DNA of 59,139 nucleotides from Streptomyces sp. ISL-87 (GCF_018614095.1 NZ_JAGGOY010000058.1:1-59139); one strand, 5' to 3'. Shown: positions 9,417 to 18,255, counted from the stretch's first letter. Numbers and translations: made by a program. Notes: a model not told the origin generated them from the letters alone.

Positions 9417-9446
9417 GGCCGACAGGTGCTAGGCCGACAGGTGCTA
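9417..9446. repeat. Tandem 15-bp duplication over a stop codon
   Basis: Two perfect copies of GGCCGACAGGTGCTA adjoin. The second copy includes the stop codon of the FAD oxidoreductase on the minus strand, so the first copy is a duplicate of the gene's 3' end lying outside the reading frame. Confidence 0.8.
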
Positions 9447-10862
9447 GCTGTCGAAGCCAAGGCCGACCCGGTCCAGGGCCTTCAGCCACAGGTTCCGGCG
9501 GCCGCCGCGGGCGTCCGCCCGGGCCAGCGACCACTTGGTCAGCGTGATCCCGGTCCAGGCGAACGGCTCCGGCGGGAACGGCATCGGCTTGGACTTCACC
9601 ATCTCCAGCTCGGTCCGCTCGGTGCGTACGCCGTCCAGGAGGTCCAGCATCACGTCGGCACCGAAGCGGGTGGCACCGACCCCGAGTCCGGTGTAGCCGG
9701 CCGCGTAGGCGACCTTGCCGGAGTGCGCCGTGCCGAAGAAGGCGGAGAACCGCGAGCAGGTGTCGATCGCGCCGCCCCAGGCGTGGCTGAAGTTCACGCC
9801 CTCCAGCTGCGGGAACGCGGTGAAGAAGTGCTGCGCGAGCTTGAGGTACGTCTCGGGGCGGTGGTCGTACTCGGAGTCGAGCTTGCCGCGGTAGGGGTAG
9901 ATGGCGTCGTAGCCGCCCCACAGGATGCGGTTCTCCGGGGTGATGCGGAAGTAGTGGAACTGGTTGGCGCTGTCGCCCAGGCCCTGGCGGTTGCTCCAGC
10001 CGATGGCCTTCAGCTGCTCGGCGGTCAGCGGCTCGGTCATCAGCGCGTAGTCGTACACCGGGACCGTGAACGGCCGGATCCGCTTGACCAGGGACGGAAA
10101 GATGTTGGTCCCGAGGGCCACCCGGCGGGCGAAGATCCGCCCGTACGGGGTGCGTACGGCCATCCCGGCCCCGGAGGCGGTGAGGGAGAGGCCGCGGGTG
10201 TTCTCGTAGATCCGCACGCCGAGGCCCAGGCAGGCCCGCTTCAAGCCCCAGGCGAGTTTGGCGGGGTTGAGCATGGCCACGCCGTCGGTGTCCCACAGGC
10301 CCGCGAGGAACGTCGGCGAGTCGACCTCGGCGCGCAGCTCCTCCCGGTCCAGCCAGCGCGAGCCGCCCGCCAGGCCCAGCTTCCCGGCGTCCTCGTACAG
10401 TTCGCGCAGCTCATCGACCTGGTGGGGCTCGGTGGCGACGTCGATCTCGCCGGTCCGCTCGAAGTCGCAGTCGATGCCGTAGCGGGCGACCGCAGCCTCG
10501 ATCTCGTCGAGGTTGCGGGCGCCCAGCTCCTCCAGCTTGGCCAGCTCGCCGGGCCAGCGGGCCATGCCGTTGGCAAGGCCGTGGGTGAGGGAGGCGGCGC
10601 AGAAGCCGCCGTTTCGGCCGGAGGCGGCCCAGCCCGCCTCCTTGCTCTCGATCAGGACGACGTCCCGCGCGGGATCGCGCTCTTTGGCGATCAGCGCGGT
10701 CCACAGACCGCTGTACCCACCACCGATGACCAGCAGGTCGCAGGCCTCGTCGGAGGTCAGCGCCAGCTGCGCGGCGGGCTTGCCGGGGTCGTCCAGCCAG
10801 TACGAGACCGGCAGTGCTTCGGAAAGGGATTTCGCAACACTTCGCATGGCGACTGGGGCCAT
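9444..10862 (-). CDS. FAD-dependent oxidoreductase, glutamylpolyamine/polyamine oxidase type
   Basis: About 472 residues of the DadA/PuuB-like amine oxidase family. The FAD dinucleotide-binding motif VIGGGYSGLWTALIA lies near residue 45, ESKEAGWAASGRNGG follows, and the C-terminal FAD contact is AYAAGYTGLGVGATRFGAD. The family oxidises amines such as gamma-glutamylputrescine, producing an aldehyde, ammonia and peroxide. It is the last gene of the polyamine transport operon, 33 bases after the PotC-type permease, so it probably acts on the imported polyamine or its glutamyl conjugate. The ATG at 10862 follows a GGGAG; a TTG three codons earlier and an ATG five codons later are alternatives. 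Confidence 0.88.
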   Translation of the reverse strand: MAPVAMRSVAKSLSEALPVSYWLDDPGKPAAQLALTSDEACDLLVIGGGYSGLWTALIAKERDPARDVVLIESKEAGWAASGRNGGFCAASLTHGLANGMARWPGELAKLEELGARNLDEIEAAVARYGIDCDFERTGEIDVATEPHQVDELRELYEDAGKLGLAGGSRWLDREELRAEVDSPTFLAGLWDTDGVAMLNPAKLAWGLKRACLGLGVRIYENTRGLSLTASGAGMAVRTPYGRIFARRVALGTNIFPSLVKRIRPFTVPVYDYALMTEPLTAEQLKAIGWSNRQGLGDSANQFHYFRITPENRILWGGYDAIYPYRGKLDSEYDHRPETYLKLAQHFFTAFPQLEGVNFSHAWGGAIDTCSRFSAFFGTAHSGKVAYAAGYTGLGVGATRFGADVMLDLLDGVRTERTELEMVKSKPMPFPPEPFAWTGITLTKWSLARADARGGRRNLWLKALDRVGLGFDS

Positions 10863-10895
10863 GTCTTCCAACTCCCTACAGAGTTACTGGGGGCG

Positions 10896-11702
10896 TTACT
10901 TGGGCTGTGCTTTCTTGCGTCGGCTGCCGACCATCTGGCCGGCGAGGACCACCAGCACCGCGATGACGAACATCGCCGTGCCGATGACGTTGATCTGCAC
11001 AGGCGTACCGCGCTGGGCCGATCCCCACACGAACATGGGGAAGGTGACGGTGTTGCCCGAGTTGAAGTTGGTGATGATGAAGTCGTCGAACGAGAGTGCG
11101 AAGGAGAGCAGCGCACCCGCCGCGATACCGGGGGCCGCGATCGGCAGGGTGACCCGTACGAAGGTCTGCACCGGGCCCGCGTAGAGGTCGCGGGCGGCCT
11201 CCTCCAGCCGCGGGTCCATCGACAGGACGCGCGCCTTGACGGCGGCGACGACGAAGCTGAGGCAGAACATGACGTGGGCGATCAGGATCGTCCAGAAGCC
11301 CAGCTGGATGCCCATGTTCAGGAAGAGGGCGAGCAGCGAGGCCGCCATGACGATCTCGGGCATGGCCATCGGCAGGAAGATCAGCGAGTTGACCGCGCCG
11401 CGCGCCCGGAACCGGTAGCGGACGAGCGCGAAGGCGATGGCCGTGCCGAGGGCGGTCGCGCCGAGGGTGGCCCACGCGGCGATCTGGAGCGAGAGCGAGA
11501 GCGAGCCGCACATGTCGGCGACGCCGCAGGGGTCCTTCCACGCGTCGAGCGAGAACTCCTGCCAGGCGTAGTTGAACCGCCCGGTGGGGTTGTTGAAGGA
11601 GAAGACCGTGACGACGACGTTCGGCAGGATCATGTAGGCGAGCGTGACGAGGCCCGCGATCACGACGAGATTGCGCCGAAGCCAGGTGAGGGGCGTACGC
11701 AT
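10896..11702 (-). CDS. potC: Polyamine ABC transporter permease (PotC type)
   Basis: A 268-residue inner-membrane permease with about six hydrophobic segments. The cytoplasmic EAA loop that docks the ATPase reads EEAARDLYAGPVQTFVRVTLP. The SFDDFIITNF segment is typical of PotC and YdcV proteins. Its ATG shares one base with the stop codon of the upstream permease gene (TGATG), which implies translational coupling. It should form the channel with the PotB-type partner and use the ATPase and lipoprotein encoded upstream. Confidence 0.9.
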   Translation of the reverse strand: MRTPLTWLRRNLVVIAGLVTLAYMILPNVVVTVFSFNNPTGRFNYAWQEFSLDAWKDPCGVADMCGSLSLSLQIAAWATLGATALGTAIAFALVRYRFRARGAVNSLIFLPMAMPEIVMAASLLALFLNMGIQLGFWTILIAHVMFCLSFVVAAVKARVLSMDPRLEEAARDLYAGPVQTFVRVTLPIAAPGIAAGALLSFALSFDDFIITNFNSGNTVTFPMFVWGSAQRGTPVQINVIGTAMFVIAVLVVLAGQMVGSRRKKAQPK

Positions 11703-12631
11703 CAGACCAGGTCCTCCGTCCCCGCTCGGCGGATGTAGATGGTGACCATGATCAGCACGATGGCCATGAGGATGAAGGACAGCGCGGCCGCCGTCGGGTA
11801 GTCGAGGATCCGCAGGTACTGCGACTGGATGACGTTGCCGATCATGCGGGTGTCCGTGGAGCCCAGCAGCTCGGCGTTGACGTAGTCGCCGCTCGCCGGG
11901 ATGAAGGTGAGGAGGGTCCCGGAGACCACCCCCGGCATGGAGAGCGGGAAGGTCACCTTCCGGAAGGTGGTGAAGGGCTTCGCGTAGAGGTCCCCGGCCG
12001 CCTCGTGGAGACGGGTGTCGATCCGCTCCAGCGAGGTGTAGAGCGGCAGGATCATGAAGGGGAGGAAGTTGTACGTCAGACCGCAGACCACCGCGAGCGG
12101 CGTGGCGAGCACCCGCTCCCCCTCGGTCATCCCGATCCAGCTGGTCACGTCCAGGATGTGCAGGGTGTTGAGGACCTCCACCACCGGGCCGCCGTCGGCC
12201 AGGATCGTCTTCCAGGCCAGCGTGCGGATCAGGAAGCTGGTGAAGAACGGCGCGATGACCAGCACCAGCAGCAGATTGCGCCAACGGCCCGCCTTGAAGG
12301 CGATCAGGTAGGCCAGCGGGTACCCGAGCAGCAGGCACAGCACGGTCGCGGTGCCGGCGTACAGCAGGGAGCGCAGGAACTGCGGGTAGTACTCGGTGAA
12401 GGCGTCCCAGTAGGTCTGGAAGTGCCAGGTGACGTCGAAGCCCTCTTCGAGGGAACCGGTCTGCACCGAGGTGGAGGCCTGGTAGACCATCGGCAGGACG
12501 AAGAACACCAGCAGCCACAGGATGCCGGGGAGCAGCAGCCAGTACGGGATCAGCCGCTTGCGCAGGGACGGCTTGTGGACCGGGGGTTCGGCGGGGGCGG
12601 GCGCCTGGGGCGGCGCGGCGGTGGTGGTCAC
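11702..12631 (-). CDS. potB: Polyamine ABC transporter permease (PotB type)
   Basis: About 309 residues. A Pro/Ala-rich cytoplasmic N-terminus is followed by about six membrane segments, and the EAA loop reads HEAAGDLYAKPFTTFRKVTFPLS. The GTG at 12631 is chosen because GTGA overlaps the TGA of the upstream ATPase gene, a standard coupled arrangement here. Earlier in-frame starts would run deep into the ATPase gene. IPASGDYVNAELLGS is a characteristic PotB-family stretch. It acts in the cytoplasmic membrane with the PotC-type permease. Confidence 0.9.
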   Translation of the reverse strand: MTTTAAPPQAPAPAEPPVHKPSLRKRLIPYWLLLPGILWLLVFFVLPMVYQASTSVQTGSLEEGFDVTWHFQTYWDAFTEYYPQFLRSLLYAGTATVLCLLLGYPLAYLIAFKAGRWRNLLLVLVIAPFFTSFLIRTLAWKTILADGGPVVEVLNTLHILDVTSWIGMTEGERVLATPLAVVCGLTYNFLPFMILPLYTSLERIDTRLHEAAGDLYAKPFTTFRKVTFPLSMPGVVSGTLLTFIPASGDYVNAELLGSTDTRMIGNVIQSQYLRILDYPTAAALSFILMAIVLIMVTIYIRRAGTEDLV

Positions 12632-13797
12632 GCGCTCTCCTCGACCGTCTCGATGCCCGCGTCGCCCATCGTCCCTGCAAGCATGGACTGGGCGGCGTCG
12701 AGGCCGAAGGTGTGCTCGGGGTTCCAGTGCAGGATGACCTCGGCGCCGGGGGTCAGGCGGGCGTCCCGCTCGATGTTCTGGGCGTACACCTCCAGCTCGG
12801 GGCAGACCGGGCTGTCGATGACGTACTGGGTGGAGACGCCGATGAAGGAGGAGTCGGCGATCCGGCCCGCGACCTTGTTCCGGCCGGCCGCGATGGTGTG
12901 CTCCTCGTCGGCGTGGACCAGGGAGATCTTCTCCGGGCGCACCCCGACCAGCAGCTTTCCGCCGGCGCGGGGTGTGGTCGAACATCGCGCGGCGGGCAGC
13001 CGGAGCTTCGTACCGGTGCTCGACACGGTGACGTCCGCCGAGCCCGCCTCCAGCACCTCGGCCTCGATGAGGTTCGAGGTCCCGAGGAAGTTGGCGACGA
13101 AGGTGGTGCTCGGGTTCTCGTACAGCTCGGCGGGGGCGCCCAGCTGCTCGACACGGCCGCCGTTCATCACGGCCACGGTGTCGGCCATGGTCATGGCCTC
13201 CTCCTGGTCGTGCGTGACGTGCACGAAGGTGATGCCGACCTCGGTCTGGATCCGCTTGAGCTCCAGTTGCATCTGGCGGCGCAGCTTGAGGTCGAGGGCG
13301 CCGAGCGGCTCGTCGAGGAGGAGTACCTGCGGGTGGTTGATGAGCGCGCGGGCGACGGCCACGCGCTGCTGCTGGCCGCCGGAGAGCTGGTGAGGCTTGC
13401 GCCGGGCGAACTGGCCGAGCTGGACCAGCTCCAGCATGTCGTCGACCTGCTTCTTGACGGACTTGATGCCGCGGCGGCGCAGCCCGAAGGCGATGTTCTC
13501 GGAGACGCTGAGGTGCGGGAACAGCGCGTAGCTCTGGAAGACGGTGTTGACCGGGCGCTTGTACGGGGGCAGGTCGGTGACCTCGCGGTCGCCGAGGCTG
13601 ACGGTTCCGGTGGAGGGCTCCTCCAGGCCGGCGATCATGCGCAGGGTGGTGGTCTTGCCACAGCCGGAGGCGCCGAGCAGGGCGAAGAAGGAGCCCTGGG
13701 GGATGGTGAGGTCCAGCGGGTGCACGGCGGTGAAGGAGCCGTAGTGCTTGCTGATCCCGGAAAGGCGGACGTCGCCGCCCGCGGTCTTGTCAGTCAT
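12628..13797 (-). CDS. potA: Polyamine ABC transporter ATP-binding protein (PotA type)
   Basis: A 389-residue ATPase of the MalK/PotA class. It has Walker A GASGCGKTT near residue 42, Q-loop FQSYALFPH, signature LSGGQQQRV, Walker B VLLLDEPLGALD and H-loop VTHDQ. A TOBE-type regulatory region follows from about residue 285. The motifs are complete, so the protein should be active. It energises the two permeases encoded immediately downstream and follows the binding-protein gene by 83 bases. SNLIEAEVLE after the ATPase core is typical of polyamine-type members. Confidence 0.92.
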   Translation of the reverse strand: MTDKTAGGDVRLSGISKHYGSFTAVHPLDLTIPQGSFFALLGASGCGKTTTLRMIAGLEEPSTGTVSLGDREVTDLPPYKRPVNTVFQSYALFPHLSVSENIAFGLRRRGIKSVKKQVDDMLELVQLGQFARRKPHQLSGGQQQRVAVARALINHPQVLLLDEPLGALDLKLRRQMQLELKRIQTEVGITFVHVTHDQEEAMTMADTVAVMNGGRVEQLGAPAELYENPSTTFVANFLGTSNLIEAEVLEAGSADVTVSSTGTKLRLPAARCSTTPRAGGKLLVGVRPEKISLVHADEEHTIAAGRNKVAGRIADSSFIGVSTQYVIDSPVCPELEVYAQNIERDARLTPGAEVILHWNPEHTFGLDAAQSMLAGTMGDAGIETVEESA

Positions 13798-13880
13798 GGG
13801 TCGCGGCCTTCGGTGGTGGTGTCGGCGGAAGGGTGCGGTAGCGCGGGGGGTGCGGGTGCCGGTGGGGGCGGCGGGACCCG

Positions 13881-15128
13881 TCAGGCTCCGATGAGCTTGG
13901 CGAACTTCTCCTCGTACGCGGTCTCTTCCTCGCTGCTGAGGGAGCGGAAGGCATGGGCCTTGGCGGCCATCGCCTTGTCCGGCACGATCAGGGGGTTGTC
14001 CGCGAGCGCGGGGTCGATCTTGGCCAGCTCGTCCTTGACGCCCTCGACCGGGCAGACGTAGCTGATGTACGCGGCCAGTTGGGCGGCGACCGGGAGCTCG
14101 TAGTAGTAGTCGATGAGCTTCTCGGCGTTGGCCTTGTGCCGGGCGTGGGCGGGCACCAGCAGGTTGTCGCTGGAGGTGATGTAGCCGGGGGCCGGGACGG
14201 CGTACTTGATGTCCGGGTTGCCGGCCTGTAGCTGGATGATGTCGCCGGCCCAGGCCAGGCAGGCGGCGAGGTCGCCCTTGTCGAGGTCCGAGGTGTAGTC
14301 GTTGCCGGTGAAGCGGCGGATCTGCTTCGTGTCCACGCCCTTCTGGAGCCTGCCGATGGCCCCGTCGAAGTCGGCGGTGGTGAAGTTGGCCGGGTCCTTG
14401 CCCTGGTCGAGCAAGGTCATGCCGACGCTGTCGCGCATCTCGGTGAGGAAACCGACCCGGCCCTTGAGGGAGGGGTCGTCGAGCAGCTGGGTGACGGAGT
14501 CGACCTTCTTTCCGTCGGTGGCCTTGGAGTTGTAGGCGATGACGGTGTCGATGCCGGTCCAGGGGTAGCTGTACGAGCGGCCCGGGTCCCAGTCGGGGGT
14601 GCGGAACTGCGGGATCAGGTTGGCGTAGGCGTGCGGGAGGTGGGCGGGGTCCAGCTTCTGCGCCCAGCCGAGCCGGATGATGCGGGCGGCGAGCCAGTCG
14701 GTGACGACGATCAGGTCGCGGCCGGTGTCCTGGCCGGCGGCGAGCTGCGGGCGGATCTTGCCGAAGAACTCGACGTTGTCGTTGATGTCCTCGATGTACT
14801 TGACCTTGATTCCGGTCCGCTTCGTGAATTCCAGCAGCGTGGGGCGGGTCTTCTCGTCGTCGCTGATGTCCATGTACTCGGTCCAGTTGGAGAAGTTGAT
14901 CTCCTTCTCCTGGGCCGAGTGGTCGTCGGAGGCCACCGCCGCCCCCTCCCGCTTGGCGGGCGGGATACCGCAGGCGGTGAGGGAGGACAGGCCGCCGAGG
15001 GTGAGCGCTCCGACTCCGGAGGCGCGCAGCAGCGAGCGGCGGGTGAGGGCGCCGCGGCCGCTGGTGAGGCTGCGCCGCATCGCGGCGAGTTGCGCCGCCG
15101 AGAGGCGGTCGGGCTCGAACTGCTCCAT
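13881..15128 (-). CDS. potD: Polyamine-binding Tat lipoprotein (PotD type)
   Basis: A 415-residue extracellular solute-binding protein. A twin-arginine signal LTRRSLLRASGVGAL runs into the lipobox LTAC near residue 53, so it should be exported folded and lipid-anchored. The mature part has the PotD-like stretches NFSNWTEYMD, VVTDWLAARIIRLGWAQKLD and FTGNDYTSDLDKGDLAA. It would bind putrescine, spermidine or a related amine and pass it to the permeases. It lies between the aldehyde dehydrogenase and the ATPase, with short gaps. Compared with the broken paralogue at 25.7-26.3 kb it is full length. Confidence 0.9.
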   Translation of the reverse strand: MEQFEPDRLSAAQLAAMRRSLTSGRGALTRRSLLRASGVGALTLGGLSSLTACGIPPAKREGAAVASDDHSAQEKEINFSNWTEYMDISDDEKTRPTLLEFTKRTGIKVKYIEDINDNVEFFGKIRPQLAAGQDTGRDLIVVTDWLAARIIRLGWAQKLDPAHLPHAYANLIPQFRTPDWDPGRSYSYPWTGIDTVIAYNSKATDGKKVDSVTQLLDDPSLKGRVGFLTEMRDSVGMTLLDQGKDPANFTTADFDGAIGRLQKGVDTKQIRRFTGNDYTSDLDKGDLAACLAWAGDIIQLQAGNPDIKYAVPAPGYITSSDNLLVPAHARHKANAEKLIDYYYELPVAAQLAAYISYVCPVEGVKDELAKIDPALADNPLIVPDKAMAAKAHAFRSLSSEEETAYEEKFAKLIGA

Positions 15129-15177
15129 GCGCTGTGCCCTTTCGGGTTGAGTGGCCGCTGGTCGGGCGGCCGGGTGA

Positions 15178-16707
15178 CTATCGGTCCCCGAAGATTGTGC
15201 GGTGCCAGTCCTTCGCGGCGACCGCGGTGTTGTCGTACATCACGTGCTTGACCTGCGTGTACTCCTCGAAGGAGTAGGCGCTCATGTCCTTTCCGAAGCC
15301 GCTCGCCTTGTAGCCTCCGTGCGGCATCTCGCTGATGATCGGAATGTGGTCGTTGACCCAGACGCAGCCCGCCTTGATCTCGCGGGTGGCGCGGTTCGCC
15401 CGGTAGACGTCGCGGCTCCAGGCGGAGGCGGCGAGTCCGTACGGGGTGTCGTTGGCCAGCGCGATGCCTTCGTCGTCGGTGTCGAAGGGCAGGACGACGA
15501 GGACCGGCCCGAAGATCTCGGACTGGACGACCTCGCTGTCCTGGGCCGCGTCCGTGATGAGGGTGGGCCGGTAGTACGCGCCTTCGGCGAGATCGCGTTC
15601 TCCTTCCCCGGCTCCCGGGATCTCGCCGCCGGTGACGACGGTCGCGTAGCCGCGGGCCCGTTCGACGAAGCCGGCGACCCGGTCGCGCTGGGCGTGCGAG
15701 ACCAGCGGGCCGAGGTCGGTGGAGGACGCGAAGGGGTCGCCGAGCCGGACGGTCTCCATCAGCTCGGCCACGCGGGCGACGAAGGCGTCGTGCAGGGGGC
15801 GCTGGACGTAGGCGCGGGTCGCGGCCGTGCAGTCCTGGCCGGTGTTGATGAGGGAGGCGGCGACGGCGCCGTGCGCGGCGGCCTCCAGGTCGGCGTCGTC
15901 GAAGACGAGGAACGGTGCCTTGCCGCCGAGCTCCAGGTGGAGCCGCTTGACGGTGGCGGTGGCGATCTCGGCGACCCGCTTGCCGACCGCGGTGGAGCCG
16001 GTGAAGGAGGTCATGACTACGTCCGGGTGGCCGACCAGGTGCTCGCCCGCGTCCCGGCCGGCGCCGGTGACGATGTTGATCACGCCGTCGGGCAGGCCCG
16101 CGTCCTTCGCCGCCTGGGCGAACATCAGGGAGGTCAGCGGGGTGAGCTCGGCGGGCTTGAGGACGATGGTGTTGCCCGCGGCGATGGCCGGGAGGATCTT
16201 CCAGGCGGCCATCTGGAGCGGATAGTTCCAGGGCGCGATGGAACCGACGACCCCGATGGCCTCGCGCCGGACGTAAGAGGTGTGGTCGCCGGAGTACTCG
16301 GCGGCCGCCTGCCCCTGGAGGTGACGCGCGGCGCCCGCGAAGAAGGCGGTGTTGTCGATGGTCCCCGGTACGTCGAACTCCGTGGACAGCTTGATCGGCT
16401 TGCCGCACTGGAGGGACTCGGCGTACGCGAAGTCCTCCGCCTGCTCGGCCAGTACGGCGGCCAGCCGGTGCAGCGCGTCCGAGCGGTCGCCGGGGGTGGC
16501 GCCCGACCAGGCCGGGAAGGCCCGTTTGGCGGCGGCGACGGCCGCGTCGACGTCCGCCGTGCTCGCCAGTTCGTACGTGAGCACCTCGTCGCCGGTGGCG
16601 GGGTCGACGACGGTGTGCGACCGTCCTGAGGTGCCGGACCTGAACTGCCCGTCGATGTACTGCGCGCCGTCTGCGAAGCGGTCCTTAACCTGGAAGCGGT
16701 TACCCAT
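15178..16707 (-). CDS. Aldehyde dehydrogenase, probable gamma-aminobutyraldehyde dehydrogenase
   Basis: About 509 residues with the full set of motifs: APWNYPLQMAAWK, FTGSTAVGKRVAE, the base LELGGKAPFLVFDDAD and the catalytic cysteine in NTGQDCTAATRAYV. NTGQDCTAATR is typical of 4-aminobutyraldehyde dehydrogenases (PatD/YdcW). It is the first gene of the minus-strand polyamine operon, 50 bases before the binding protein. It would oxidise the aminoaldehyde made by the amine oxidase or aminotransferase to GABA. The ATG at 16707 is used; a GTG directly upstream is an alternative. An inverted repeat sits in its promoter region. Confidence 0.9.
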   Translation of the reverse strand: MGNRFQVKDRFADGAQYIDGQFRSGTSGRSHTVVDPATGDEVLTYELASTADVDAAVAAAKRAFPAWSGATPGDRSDALHRLAAVLAEQAEDFAYAESLQCGKPIKLSTEFDVPGTIDNTAFFAGAARHLQGQAAAEYSGDHTSYVRREAIGVVGSIAPWNYPLQMAAWKILPAIAAGNTIVLKPAELTPLTSLMFAQAAKDAGLPDGVINIVTGAGRDAGEHLVGHPDVVMTSFTGSTAVGKRVAEIATATVKRLHLELGGKAPFLVFDDADLEAAAHGAVAASLINTGQDCTAATRAYVQRPLHDAFVARVAELMETVRLGDPFASSTDLGPLVSHAQRDRVAGFVERARGYATVVTGGEIPGAGEGERDLAEGAYYRPTLITDAAQDSEVVQSEIFGPVLVVLPFDTDDEGIALANDTPYGLAASAWSRDVYRANRATREIKAGCVWVNDHIPIISEMPHGGYKASGFGKDMSAYSFEEYTQVKHVMYDNTAVAAKDWHRTIFGDR

Positions 16708-16782
16708 CACGCTCTCACGCTCTCCGTAGCTACAGCTCGAATTGAGTGCCGATCCTGACAGAGGTGTTCCCCTCCGCCAAGG

Positions 16783-16818
16783 GATTCCGTTGTTGCCTTT
16801 TGATTACGCGACGGAATC
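16783..16818. promoter_or_regulatory. Inverted repeat in the divergent promoter region, candidate operator
   Basis: GATTCCGT and its exact complement ACGGAATC are separated by 20 bases, about two helical turns. The pair lies in the 182-base gap between the polyamine operon (minus) and the NADAR gene (plus). A looser ACGGA...TCCGT pair is found at 27932-27951, upstream of the second aminobutyraldehyde dehydrogenase. Binding by a regulator such as the Lrp-type protein is inference. Confidence 0.4.
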
Positions 16819-16889
16819 GGTCGACCATGTGTCGAGGCACACCCCAAATCCCGTACGAACTGTCAGTGGCGGGTGTCAGACTCGCGTGC

Positions 16890-17453
16890 ATGGAGATGAT
16901 CGACAAACTGATCGGGCAGGTCAGCCGTGGTGAGCGGGTGAAGTTCCTGCCCTTCTGGGGGCACCGGCCGAGGCCCGACGGGACCCTCGGACCGAGCTGT
17001 ATGAGCCAGTGGTGGCCGTCCCCTTTCACCGTGGGTGACGTCCGTTATGACACGGCTGAGCACTGGATGATGGCCGGCAAGGCCCGGCTGTTCGGGGACT
17101 CGGACGCGGAGCGCGCCGCGCTGGAGGCGAAGACCCCGGCGGAGGCGAAGAAGGCCGGGCGGCTGGTGCGCGGTTTCGACGACGCGGTCTGGGAGCGGGA
17201 GCGCTACGCGCTGGTCGTGGAGGGCAGCGTGCACAAGTTCGGCTCCGATCCGGCGCTCCGCGCGTACCTGCTGGGCACCGGGGACCGGGTGCTGGTGGAG
17301 GCGAGCCCGCTGGACCGCATCTGGGGCATCGGCCTGACGGCCGATGACGAGGGCGCGCTGGACCCGGCCCGCTGGCGCGGGCTGAACCTGCTGGGCTTCG
17401 CGCTGATGGAGGCCCGAGCCCGCCTGCGGGCGTCGCAGGCGGGCACGGCGTGA
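16890..17453 (+). CDS. NADAR-family protein (YbiA-like N-glycosidase fold)
   Basis: About 187 residues. The recognisable NADAR blocks are FLPFWGH near the start, SQWWPSPFTVGDVRYDTAEHWMMAGKARLFGD in the middle, and SPLDRIWGIGL and RGLNLLGFALMEAR at the end. Known members cleave N-glycosidic bonds, either of riboflavin intermediates (YbiA) or of ADP-ribose attached to nucleobases. It overlaps the next gene by four bases (GTGA) and so is coupled to a NUDIX protein. The two lie directly upstream of the Y RNA-Ro60 genes. The ATG at 16890 is used; two later methionines are possible. The family is clear and the substrate unknown. Confidence 0.85.
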   Translation: MEMIDKLIGQVSRGERVKFLPFWGHRPRPDGTLGPSCMSQWWPSPFTVGDVRYDTAEHWMMAGKARLFGDSDAERAALEAKTPAEAKKAGRLVRGFDDAVWERERYALVVEGSVHKFGSDPALRAYLLGTGDRVLVEASPLDRIWGIGLTADDEGALDPARWRGLNLLGFALMEARARLRASQAGTA

Positions 17454-18058
17454 CGGAGGGCCGCTCAGCGGGGGGCCGCTCAGCGGGGGGCCCTGTGACG
17501 GAGGGCCGCCCAGCGGAGGGCCCAGTCGCTGAGAGCCGCCCAGCGGAGGGCCGCGTGAGTGAGGGCCCAGTCGCGGAGGGCCCAGTCGCGGAGAGCCCAG
17601 TCGCTGCGGGCCGGATGCCGGATGGCCGGTCGGCGGAGGGCCGGATGCCGGACCGGCGCCGGGTCGCCGCGGTGATCATCCGGGACGGCTGCGTGCTCAT
17701 GGTCCGAGAGCGCGGCAGGGGGCCCGCCGGCCGGCACGACGGGCCGGAGTACTGGACCCTGCCCGGCGGCGGGGTCGAGGCCGGGGAGCGGCTTGAGGAC
17801 GCCGTCCGGCGCGAGGTGGCCGAGGAGGTGGGCCTGCGCGCCCTGGACGTGCGGTACGCGTACGACGCGCCGTACCCCTCGGGCTGGACCTCCTGCTTCC
17901 GCGTGGATGTCGCCCCCGGCGAGCCCCGGCTGGGTGTGGACGAGGGCCTGCGCTGCGACTGTCCCCGGATGGTCGGGCTCGTCTGGGTACCGCTGCCGCG
18001 CAGTCCTGCCCGGGACGCCGTCATGGTGCCGACGCTGCTCACGGCAGCGGAGGACTGA
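17450..18058 (+). CDS. NUDIX hydrolase with a repetitive N-terminus
   Basis: The catalytic domain occupies about residues 68-200. The NUDIX box GGGVEAGERLEDAVRREVAEEVGL fits the consensus with all metal-binding glutamates. The first 67 residues are a run of degenerate pentapeptides (EGPVA, EGRPA and similar) encoded by a 15-bp DNA repeat, unlike normal NUDIX N-termini. The GTG at 17450 overlaps the stop of the NADAR gene, which favours translation of the repeat. A start at an internal ATG near 17614 or 17647 would remove it. Substrates may be ADP-ribose, NAD or a capped RNA; the sequence does not decide. The stop lies 51 bases before the first Y RNA-like element. Confidence 0.8.
   Translation: MTEGRSAGGRSAGGPVTEGRPAEGPVAESRPAEGRVSEGPVAEGPVAESPVAAGRMPDGRSAEGRMPDRRRVAAVIIRDGCVLMVRERGRGPAGRHDGPEYWTLPGGGVEAGERLEDAVRREVAEEVGLRALDVRYAYDAPYPSGWTSCFRVDVAPGEPRLGVDEGLRCDCPRMVGLVWVPLPRSPARDAVMVPTLLTAAED
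17455..17649. repeat. Thirteen tandem 15-bp units encoding pentapeptides
   Basis: About 13 consecutive 15-base units close to GGAGGGCCCAGTCGC. Because 15 is a multiple of three, copy number can change without shifting the frame of the NUDIX gene. Units fall into at least two subtypes, encoding EGPVA-like and EGRPA-like pentapeptides, interspersed as expected from recent duplication and drift. Confidence 0.85.
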
Positions 18059-18109
18059 GCCGGGAAAACCCGTCGCGGCGGCCGCCCGGCTCCGCATAAG
18101 GTCGTGAAC

Positions 18110-18241
18110 GTCCAGGTGCGAAGGCGAGACCTACTTCCACTCTTAATGGGGAGGTCGCGGGTTCGAGTCCCGTCGCCGGTTCAGGCCGGTGTAGCTCAGT
18201 TGGCAGAGCACCACGTGGTTTCGCCGCCTCGATCTCTGGAC
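18110..18241 (+). ncRNA. Y RNA-like element 1 with a permuted tRNA-mimic module (YrlA type)
   Basis: The ends pair perfectly (GTCCAG at 18110-18115 with CTGGAC at 18236-18241). Inside are a probable Ro60-binding internal loop (GTGCGAA and CCTCGATCT) and a second helix, 18123-18131 with 18217-18225, nine pairs. The apical part mimics tRNA in circularly permuted order. A T-arm with loop TTCGAGT (18157-18173) comes first. A closed acceptor-like hairpin follows (CGCCGG at 18174-18179 with CCGGTG at 18186-18191), then TA, then a D-arm GCTC...GAGC (18194-18209). There is no anticodon arm and no CCA end, so it is not a tRNA. The order matches published bacterial YrlA RNAs. It lies just upstream of a Ro60 gene. 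Confidence 0.85.
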
Positions 18242-18255
18242 ACCTACGTCACGCA

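Noticed and set aside
18157..18212. A tRNA gene (T-arm and D-arm sequences look authentic)
   Set aside because: The T-arm precedes the D-arm, the acceptor strands are joined by a short loop, and no anticodon arm lies between D- and T-arms. The same holds at 18384-18433. These are permuted tRNA mimics within Y RNA-like elements.
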